Of a stretch of DNA of 13,901 nt, positions 7,473-13,901 are shown one piece after another. Within the stretch, counting starts at the first letter, position 1. The number at the start of each line of letters is the position of its first letter. This DNA comes from Bacteroides sp. Lineage in GTDB: Bacteria; Bacteroidota; Bacteroidia; Bacteroidales; Bacteroidaceae. A model generated the notes under the pieces. That model did no database searches. It was not told the DNA's origin and was given only the letters and a program-made list of their open reading frames with translations. The stretch is taken from assembly GCA_019412865.1 (NCBI GenBank), contig DXOJ01000362.1, positions 1-13,901 on the forward strand, written 5' to 3'. The position numbers and the translations under genes are program-made.

Positions 7473-9830
7473 TTATTTACTACGGTTTATGTCTTCCCAA
7501 CAGTCTGCACGAGTATCACCCAGTAAATGTTTGGCAAAAAAGCGATACATTTTCCTTTCAAAATACTTATCAGCAGAACCATATCCATGACCAGCCCCTG
7601 GAATCACTAACATATCAAAGTCTTTACCGGCTTCAATCAGTGCCTTAGCCATACGATAAGTATGTGCTGGATTGACATTCTTATCCATATCTCCTGTTAC
7701 AAGCATCAGATGACCTTTCAGGTTCTTAGCAATTTCTGCATTCGACTTCACGCTAAACTTATATTCATACTCTTTCGTCTCATTACCCAGACTGTCTTTC
7801 ACAACCTTTTCCACTTCTTTCACACCATTATAGCACTCTCCCCAACCACGATTGTAGATATTATTATCATGGTTTCCGGAACAAGAAACAGCAGCCGTAT
7901 AAAAGTCCGGATAAGTACAAATAGCAGCCGCAGCCATAAATCCACCACCAGAGTGTCCATAAATACCTACCTTCTTACCATCAATAAACGAATGACGTTG
8001 AGCTAACTGTTCAATCGCATATTTATCATCTGCCAACGGATAATCACGCATATTGCCATAACCATAACGGTGGTATGCTTTACCACGCATCGGCGTATCA
8101 CCTCTATGTCCTACTGTGATTACAATAAAACCGAGTTGCGCCATGCGAGTACAATAACTATCATCTAATGTAAAGTTAGTAGGTACAAATCCGAAATAAG
8201 GTCCGGGATAAACAACTGAAATAATCGGATATTTTTTCTCCGGATCAAAGTCAGACGGTTTCCACATCACTCCATACAAATCGGTAACATTATCAGCAGC
8301 TTTCACGGCAAAACGTTCCGGTTTTTTCCAACCCGATGCATAGACTAAGCTCAAATCAGGTTTTGCCAATTCCATAATCACCTTGCCTTTTTTATCCTTC
8401 AGCATAATTTTAGGTTCCATATCCACTCTTGAATAGGTATCTACATAGTAATTATGAGATTTCAAGAAGTTCACATTATGCTGTCCGTCTTCCGTGCTCA
8501 AAGGAGTTACTCCTTCTCTGTCAATGTCAACCTCATAAAGCATGTAATAGAAAGGATTCACTTTTTTATCTTTTCCATATCCATACAGATAAACTTTGCG
8601 TCTCAGCGTATCAATAGAATTAATATAGCCTGTTACCCATTCACCGGAAGTCATCACATTTTTGAGATTTCCGTCTCCATCATAGTGATAATAATGCCCC
8701 CAACCAGTACGCTCTGAACGGAACAGAATATCTTTTCCATCATTTAAGATCGCAACATTACGAGCATGTGGATCACGGTATGGCTTATCTTCTTCATGAA
8801 TGATTTCTTTCACTTCCAAAGTTGACAGATTAACAGAGCATACATCTACTTCATCCCAAGTACGCTTAGTACGTTCAAAAAACAAGTATTTGCTATCCGA
8901 AGTAACATGAAGAGGCCTTATATATTGATCTTTCCATTTATCTATCTTTGCTTTCTTCACTGTTTTCTCTACAATATCAATAATCGCCAATTCATTTTGA
9001 GTAACATACTTGTCACCTGGAAACTCATATTTATACTTTATCAATGAAGGAGAATCTTCCAATGAATTAATTACCCAAAAATCCCGCAACAAACGGTTAT
9101 CATCACGTACTACATAAATATGACGATTATCCGGACACCAAAGTGCTGTTGTCGGCACTTCTCCGTTCTCCCCTGCTTCTTCTTCACGAGCATAAGAAAA
9201 GTTTTCCACTCCATCCGTAGTCAACTGCACCTCGGTTGTATCCACTCCCAATGCTTTATTTCCTTTTACATACAGGTTGTGATTCTTAGCATACAGAATA
9301 TACTTTTTATCAGGTGAGAAAGTCATCCAGCTATAAATGGGGTCTTCCAGCTCCTTCTTTTCTTCTTTCTTCTCTACTAATGTCAACTTGCCCGTCAGAC
9401 GATTATAACTGTATCGTTTACTCTTATAATCAAATTCAAACGAGCCTTGGTCTTTGGAAAAAGTTACAGATGAGATATCTAGTTTATTTCTATCTACTAC
9501 ACCTTTGGTAAATTCACTTAACTGCATAGCCATCTTCCCTTTATCAAATAGAGGTTCACGCTTTCCTGCAGCAGGCATTACATAATAATATTCCTTGCCT
9601 GATGTTGTTTGAAACTCAAACCAGAAATTATCTGTATCGTTAATTCCCCGAGGGTAAACCGATAGACTAATATTAGACAATTTACCTCCTAAAGTAAAAT
9701 CTTGAAATTTATCTGCCAATTCATAATTGGCAAATATATTGCTTGATTTACCAATAGATACCTGAGCAATCATCTGCACCATAGTGCAAGATGTTAGTAT
9801 AGCAGTTACAAAAAAAACTTTAATACTCAT
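7473..9830 (-). CDS. DPP-IV-like S9 family dipeptidyl peptidase
   Basis: A 785-residue exported serine peptidase. Residues 1-22 form a signal peptide (cleavage before about Q23). Residues about 100-500 are a DPPIV_N-type eight-bladed propeller and about 530-770 the Peptidase_S9 hydrolase domain. The likely triad is S627 in GIYGHSGGGF, D716 in TGDMDKNV and H748 in GAGHGYG, with Y541 in VVYPGP as the oxyanion tyrosine. YAREEEAG at 213-220 carries the double glutamate that in DPP-IV holds the substrate's free N-terminus, supporting removal of N-terminal dipeptides; a preference for proline or alanine at the second position is inferred. It resembles the GHSGGGF/NHDNNIYN branch found across Bacteroidetes more than classical DPP-IV (GWSYGG). 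It is co-transcribed with the second peptidase (one base apart) and with the PKD-like gene (36 bases). Confidence 0.9.
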   Translation of the reverse strand: MSIKVFFVTAILTSCTMVQMIAQVSIGKSSNIFANYELADKFQDFTLGGKLSNISLSVYPRGINDTDNFWFEFQTTSGKEYYYVMPAAGKREPLFDKGKMAMQLSEFTKGVVDRNKLDISSVTFSKDQGSFEFDYKSKRYSYNRLTGKLTLVEKKEEKKELEDPIYSWMTFSPDKKYILYAKNHNLYVKGNKALGVDTTEVQLTTDGVENFSYAREEEAGENGEVPTTALWCPDNRHIYVVRDDNRLLRDFWVINSLEDSPSLIKYKYEFPGDKYVTQNELAIIDIVEKTVKKAKIDKWKDQYIRPLHVTSDSKYLFFERTKRTWDEVDVCSVNLSTLEVKEIIHEEDKPYRDPHARNVAILNDGKDILFRSERTGWGHYYHYDGDGNLKNVMTSGEWVTGYINSIDTLRRKVYLYGYGKDKKVNPFYYMLYEVDIDREGVTPLSTEDGQHNVNFLKSHNYYVDTYSRVDMEPKIMLKDKKGKVIMELAKPDLSLVYASGWKKPERFAVKAADNVTDLYGVMWKPSDFDPEKKYPIISVVYPGPYFGFVPTNFTLDDSYCTRMAQLGFIVITVGHRGDTPMRGKAYHRYGYGNMRDYPLADDKYAIEQLAQRHSFIDGKKVGIYGHSGGGFMAAAAICTYPDFYTAAVSCSGNHDNNIYNRGWGECYNGVKEVEKVVKDSLGNETKEYEYKFSVKSNAEIAKNLKGHLMLVTGDMDKNVNPAHTYRMAKALIEAGKDFDMLVIPGAGHGYGSADKYFERKMYRFFAKHLLGDTRADCWEDINRSK
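9609..9632 (-). repeat. 24-base near-repeat, copy inside the DPP-IV-like gene
   Basis: Read on the minus strand this encodes DNFWFEFQ. It matches 9867-9890 at 22 of 24 positions, with 17 bases identical in a row, and both copies are read in the same phase. The other copy is the extreme 3' end of the PKD-like gene, where the final CAA codon is instead the TAA stop. Confidence 0.6.
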
Positions 9831-9866
9831 TATAATAATTCTTTCAAAAAAACATTCATATATTAA

Positions 9867-9890
9867 TTAAAACTCAAACCAGAAATAATC
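9867..9890 (-). repeat. 24-base near-repeat, copy at the end of the PKD-like gene
   Basis: Encodes DYFWFEF followed by the stop codon. It is the partner of 9609-9632, 258 bases (86 codons) away, with 22 of 24 positions identical. Neither flank shows clear further similarity, so any duplication would have been very short. Confidence 0.6.
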
Positions 9891-11579
9891 AAACCCACGA
9901 CCAAGTTTATAAAGTGCATCAACAACATTACCAAAGTGGTTATCTTCTATAACTTCATTAGGGAACAGCTTACCTAAAGTAACTTCTTCACAAACCCCAG
10001 TAGCCTGATTTTTAGTTTCTTTAACTTCATAAATACTGAATGTTCCATCCGCTAACGCAACTCCCAACTGCCCATTATAACTTGGCATAGATGGAGAAGC
10101 AGACAAGTCATTAACAGCTAACGATACTATATCACTAGTCATTTCTCCTAACAAAAGCATTGCTTCATTATGGTTAGTACCAGTCTCCGGATCTTGACCA
10201 TACTGACAATACCATAGTCTATTTCCATCTGCAATTACAACAAACATTTTATTATTAAAAACTGCAATGTCTTTATAACTTGGTATTACCCCTAATTCTT
10301 TCTCAAAATATTCAGTCTCTGAAATAGTTGCAACACCTCCTCCATCTTTTCCTTCCAATGCGAAATATCTCAATCCATACGAACTACCACCGGGTTCTTT
10401 CATCAGAGCGACCCAAGCAGGAACAGATGCCGAAACATCATAATCATTTTTCCTTGCACTAGCAGCAGGAATCATATCCACAACTTCTTGAGACATTTTT
10501 TGAAAATGCTTCTGATCATTCATTTCTGTAATTTCATAAACATTTCCAGTCAGTTTAGTAGAATTCTCACTGATGGTTGTACTATAATCACTAACAGTAA
10601 TACCACCGTCATAAATTCCAACTAATGTATTATCTTCCTTCAGCGCTGGAATAACGGAACAATAAAGGTCATTAATTTTAAGACTCTGAAACAGTCTACG
10701 AAACTTCATTCCATTATTTAACGGAACAGATGTATAAAATCCCGCATGAAAGTCACCCGCATCGATTTTATTATTTAAGAAAACATGCCCATTCTCATTA
10801 CGAAGTAATTTTGCCGAATATGTCATAGCAGCTTCTACGGGAGAAAAATTATCAGGTAAATCATTATTGAATTCTTCAAAAGTATACAATTCATGTTCCA
10901 AAGTATTACCATTCAATTCAGCCCATTTATCTTGCTTTACAAGCAGTTCATCATATACTTCAAGACCCAATGAACTATAGTAATCCATATTACCCAGATT
11001 TTCCATTAAACCAATAGGATTCATTCCTAGATTAGGAGTTACATCCATCTTCACTCTATGATACACTAATGAATCACGTGCTTCCTCATTCCCATCTATA
11101 GTTGTAAAATAGGTTATAGTGGAAGGAATAATAAAGTTCAAAATAGACCTGTTATCATTTCCTTTAGAAAGAATAGCCCATCCGCGTTGAAACTCTGTCC
11201 GAATCTTAACAGTTGTTGATCTCGCAAACTTTACCCCCGACTTATTATCTATCACAGCAAAAGTAATTCGAGCAGTACCACTTTTAGAAGAAGAAAAAGT
11301 ATAGGATGGGCCTTGTTCATCCGCTAACAATTGGCCATCCAAATACCACTCATAACTCACATCCGGTGCAATACTATCAATTGTAAACTTAAAAGTCGGT
11401 GTTAAAGTTAACTTTTCATCTACAGCAATGCTATAATCATCTTTAAGTCCTCCAATAGATTGATATCCTCCTTGAAGCTCATTTAACTTGTCATAATTAT
11501 AATTGTTGTCATCATCCAGACAAGCTGACATAGCTACACATAAGATTGCTATGATTATATATACAAACGATTTATTCAT
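9867..11579 (-). CDS. PKD-like family surface lipoprotein
   Basis: A 570-residue lipoprotein. The lipobox MSAC puts the lipidated cysteine at 20, followed by LDDDNNYNYD, a typical acidic start for this family and a likely surface-export signal. Residues about 45-127 form a PKD/Ig-like beta domain, with SYEWYLDGQ at 75-83 and a closing strand TTVKI. The remainder (about 130-570), starting FQRGWAILSKG, looks beta-rich and propeller-like, and its sequence is less recognisable. PKD-like family proteins in Bacteroides are encoded beside SusC, SusD and DUF4843 genes. In the described B. thetaiotaomicron BT2261-2264 complex, as I recall it, two such extra lipoproteins cap a peptide-importing SusCD pair. 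It lies 18 bases after the DUF4843 gene. A ligand-binding or lid role for peptides is inferred from that parallel. Confidence 0.82.
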   Translation of the reverse strand: MNKSFVYIIIAILCVAMSACLDDDNNYNYDKLNELQGGYQSIGGLKDDYSIAVDEKLTLTPTFKFTIDSIAPDVSYEWYLDGQLLADEQGPSYTFSSSKSGTARITFAVIDNKSGVKFARSTTVKIRTEFQRGWAILSKGNDNRSILNFIIPSTITYFTTIDGNEEARDSLVYHRVKMDVTPNLGMNPIGLMENLGNMDYYSSLGLEVYDELLVKQDKWAELNGNTLEHELYTFEEFNNDLPDNFSPVEAAMTYSAKLLRNENGHVFLNNKIDAGDFHAGFYTSVPLNNGMKFRRLFQSLKINDLYCSVIPALKEDNTLVGIYDGGITVSDYSTTISENSTKLTGNVYEITEMNDQKHFQKMSQEVVDMIPAASARKNDYDVSASVPAWVALMKEPGGSSYGLRYFALEGKDGGGVATISETEYFEKELGVIPSYKDIAVFNNKMFVVIADGNRLWYCQYGQDPETGTNHNEAMLLLGEMTSDIVSLAVNDLSASPSMPSYNGQLGVALADGTFSIYEVKETKNQATGVCEEVTLGKLFPNEVIEDNHFGNVVDALYKLGRGFDYFWFEF

Positions 11580-11597
11580 AAACTAACTTCCTTTCTA

Positions 11598-12368
11598 TTA
11601 CCCTGCAACAGGAACTGTAATCTCTAATTGTGTTTTCTCATCAACCAATGGCCCCAAACCTTGTGCTGCTCTTTCCGCATTAATATCTTTCAAAGTATTT
11701 TTCAACTTCAATGCATATTTACGTAGTACTTGTTTGTTCTTGCCGTCAAATACCATATCATCCTTTTTCAACTCATCCAAAAACATCTTATATTTATCTT
11801 CTAAATATATCCCTAAATAATATTCTTCAACCGAATTGAGAGGAGTATCAGCACCACCTGTATCAGCTACCGACCACCAACTGGGTTTAAATAAACGATC
11901 TGTTACAGTAACAATTGCTCTTGAGTATTGTCTTGCTCCCTCTCTTACTTCTTCCTTCTCATCTATTTTTAATGCTAAAATCAATGTATTAGTACTCAAT
12001 ATTTCTGAATTCTTCAATTTTATACAAACACTTCCCGTCAGCTGACCTTTTTCAATCAGACACTCTGTTGGTAATTCATATAAATTGGCAGGTAAAGTTG
12101 TACGATCTTCATCTACACTTACAGAAAACTTCAGATCTTTATCCTGCACTTTGCCATATACTGAAACCTCTAATGGAATCTCTGGAACTTCGCCCTCATT
12201 ATAAACCTTAAATGAAACAGTTGTAGTGTCTTTAGTCATATCTTTGGCAAAGATAATATACGAGACGTCATTATCATTGACCATCAAACCTTTCTCTTCA
12301 CAAGAGATAAAAAAGCTAGAGCAGCAAAAGCATGCTATAGCAGGAATTATAAAATTCTTGATATTCAT
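11598..12368 (-). CDS. DUF4843 domain-containing lipoprotein
   Basis: A 256-residue lipoprotein. The lipobox FISC puts the lipidated cysteine at 23, followed by EEKG. Residues about 35-157 read as Ig-like beta strands (VSYIIFAKDMTKDTTTVSFK, LEVSVYGKV, then a closing RAIVTVTDRLFKP). The C-terminal part has the pattern I associate with DUF4843: a Trp pair at 164-165 (PSWW), then YYLGIYLEDKYKMFLDEL at 183-200. The biochemical activity is unknown. The family is almost always found between susD and a PKD-like gene, as here, with gaps of 19 and 18 bases, so it is probably an accessory surface subunit of the SusCD importer. The six cysteines or near-cysteines in the signal region (ACFCCSS) do not change the lipobox assignment. 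Confidence 0.82.
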   Translation of the reverse strand: MNIKNFIIPAIACFCCSSFFISCEEKGLMVNDNDVSYIIFAKDMTKDTTTVSFKVYNEGEVPEIPLEVSVYGKVQDKDLKFSVSVDEDRTTLPANLYELPTECLIEKGQLTGSVCIKLKNSEILSTNTLILALKIDEKEEVREGARQYSRAIVTVTDRLFKPSWWSVADTGGADTPLNSVEEYYLGIYLEDKYKMFLDELKKDDMVFDGKNKQVLRKYALKLKNTLKDINAERAAQGLGPLVDEKTQLEITVPVAG

Positions 12369-12387
12369 TTTCTTACTCCAAGTTTAG

Positions 12388-13901
12388 TTATTTGATATTA
12401 CTTTCCGAATCAGGTAACGGTAATACGACATATTCTTCCGTCATTGGAATTTCACCACTATCACAAGTCAAAACTTTATTTAGACGTTTAAACATGTATA
12501 ATGTTTGTCCCTCTCCAAAAAACTCCCGACGTGCATCATTTACAATCATATTTACAAAATCATTCTTAGAAGAAACAGATGAATAATCTACAGTCTTAAT
12601 ACCGCGTCCTTTTTTCACCTTTTCTAAGTAACTTTTTGCTTCAGCTATTTTAAGCAAATCACCTTCTGTATAAATCGCTTCAGCCGCAATATAATATACT
12701 TCAGACATGCGAATCATCGGAATAATCTGATTATTTGCCTTACCGTATTCTGTACTTTCCACTTGTTTATAATATTTCAATGTACGGTAATTATATCCAT
12801 AGTATTTTAATTCCAACTGATACTTAAAGCGAAAATCATTCTCTTTCTCTATACCATATACAGCATCAAGCATTTTACTACTCCAAGACAAATAGTTCTG
12901 ATCAGATTCTGATTTACCATCAGTCAGATGATTAATCTCACTATCCCAGTCTACTAATTCTGTAGGAGAATACAATGCAAAAATTATATTATCATACATC
13001 TTCATATTACCGTTCTTAAAGTTATCAGAAGCATAATAAGATTCGTCGGCTGCAAAATATTTTGTTTTCTCCTCTTCATCTATCAACTTCTTCGCTTCCG
13101 CATATGCTTCGTCGTTCATTCCTGCATATAAATATACTCTTGCTAATATGGCTGTTACAGCATAGTAATTCAAGCGGTACCCTCTTAACGCAGCAAAAGC
13201 ACCTTCACCAGCCACTTTTTGCACAAAGCGCCTATCAGGATTAAAATTTGTACTCTCTGTATCTATATCAAATAAAATACGTTGTGATTCTTTTAGATCA
13301 GCAATAGCATGTTCCAGACAATAGCTAACCGTTTGTTTATCATTCACATAACTAGGATATTTGTCTACATACGGAATAAAAGTACGTGTATTAGGATTCG
13401 CAGCAGGAGCAGGAGCATACATACGAAGTAAATCAAAATGCATATATGCACGTACCCCTATTGCTTCTCCCAAAATCATACGGCGTTCAGTATCGTGATC
13501 ATAAAATAATGCAGGATCAGCAACCTCAGCCTGTTGTATCAAGTTATTACAGTTGGCAATAATATTCCAAGCAGCATTCCACATAGCATCTGTTGTTGGT
13601 GTCAACTCTGAATGCTTATAATTAAAATTACAGATTTTACTCATTGCCTGTCCACTACCACTCGTTGGAGCTCTATTCTTATCATACACTTGTCCCCAAG
13701 CATCTACAATCCCCCACGTCAAATTACTTCCATACAAATCAAATGTTGATAATTTACGATAAATACCATTCAATGCTGTCCGAAATCCATCACCTGAAGA
13801 AAAAAGATACTCTTCCTTGATTTCATCAGAAGGATATAAATCAAGCCAGTCTTGGCAGGATGAAAACGTTAGTGCCAAGCAGGCTAATGATATGATTGTT
13901 C
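12388..13901 (-). CDS. SusD/RagB-family nutrient-binding outer-membrane lipoprotein (5' partial)
   Basis: Surface lipoprotein that caps a SusC transporter and delivers ligand to it. The frame is open to the right edge. The upstream codons encode TIISLACLALTFSSC, part of a signal peptide, so the true start lies outside the window; the TTG at 13878 is inside the hydrophobic core and is not the start. The lipidated cysteine codon is at 13855-13857, followed by QDWLDLYPSDE, a typical mature SusD start. Other SusD marks, in order, are FRTALNGIYRKL; MWNAAWNIIANCNNLI; the core helix GVRAYMHFDLLRMYAP; a TPR-like ARVYLYAGMNDEAYAEAKKL; IRMSEVYYIAAEA; ARREFFGEGQTLYMFKRL; and a final VVLPLPDSE. About 500 residues are present, so it is nearly complete. 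With DUF4843, PKD-like and peptidase genes downstream, a peptide ligand is more likely than a glycan; this is inference. Confidence 0.9.
   Translation of the reverse strand, partial: TIISLACLALTFSSCQDWLDLYPSDEIKEEYLFSSGDGFRTALNGIYRKLSTFDLYGSNLTWGIVDAWGQVYDKNRAPTSGSGQAMSKICNFNYKHSELTPTTDAMWNAAWNIIANCNNLIQQAEVADPALFYDHDTERRMILGEAIGVRAYMHFDLLRMYAPAPAANPNTRTFIPYVDKYPSYVNDKQTVSYCLEHAIADLKESQRILFDIDTESTNFNPDRRFVQKVAGEGAFAALRGYRLNYYAVTAILARVYLYAGMNDEAYAEAKKLIDEEEKTKYFAADESYYASDNFKNGNMKMYDNIIFALYSPTELVDWDSEINHLTDGKSESDQNYLSWSSKMLDAVYGIEKENDFRFKYQLELKYYGYNYRTLKYYKQVESTEYGKANNQIIPMIRMSEVYYIAAEAIYTEGDLLKIAEAKSYLEKVKKGRGIKTVDYSSVSSKNDFVNMIVNDARREFFGEGQTLYMFKRLNKVLTCDSGEIPMTEEYVVLPLPDSESNIK

Noticed and set aside
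9786..9788. Lipobox LTSC at residue 15 of the DPP-IV-like peptidase, making it a lipoprotein
   Set aside because: The hydrophobic run before it is very short and hydrophobic residues continue after it to a good type I site (MIA before Q23), so a cleaved signal peptide is more likely, although lipidation cannot be excluded.
13876..13878. TTG as start codon of the SusD-like gene, giving a 496-residue protein
   Set aside because: The frame continues upstream through hydrophobic codons (TIISLAC) to the window edge. The TTG is a leucine codon inside the signal peptide, only seven codons before the lipidated cysteine, too close for a working signal sequence.

Overview
The window looks like Bacteroides or a close relative in the Bacteroidales. 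The evidence is SusD-family lipoproteins, DUF4843 and PKD-like lipoproteins, signal peptides followed by acidic surface-export-like residues, a TAnnTTTG-type promoter element, a fused SpmA-SpmB protein in a lineage that does not sporulate, and a Bacteroidales-type YbeY. The species cannot be fixed from the sequence alone.

Left part (1-4115, plus strand). A 528-base non-coding stretch carries a striking nested palindromic element centred near 246. It is followed by an unusual 614-residue lipoprotein in which an N-terminal beta-type domain, a helical domain and one EF-hand-like loop are joined to a shortened SusD-like C-terminal half, with no SusC partner beside it. Next come two housekeeping-type genes, the SpmA-SpmB fusion membrane protein and the rRNA-maturation endonuclease YbeY.

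Middle (4116-4291). A GC-rich hairpin lies between the convergent gene sets and probably terminates both, fitting the minus strand better.

Right part (4292 to the right edge, minus strand). Six tightly packed genes (gaps of 36, 19, 18, 6 and 1 bases) form one operon that continues past the right edge. In transcription order they are: SusD-like lipoprotein (5' end outside the window), DUF4843 lipoprotein, PKD-like family lipoprotein, DPP-IV-like S9 peptidase, a second S9 peptidase, and a small secreted lipocalin-like protein. A SusC-type TonB-dependent transporter is expected just beyond the right edge.

The operon reads as an oligopeptide rather than glycan utilization locus. Surface lipoproteins would capture and import peptides, and two secreted or periplasmic serine peptidases would trim them. 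No glycoside hydrolase is present. The main points of interest are this peptidase-dominated operon, the non-canonical nucleophile elbow in the second peptidase, the chimeric orphan SusD-like protein and the upstream nested palindrome.
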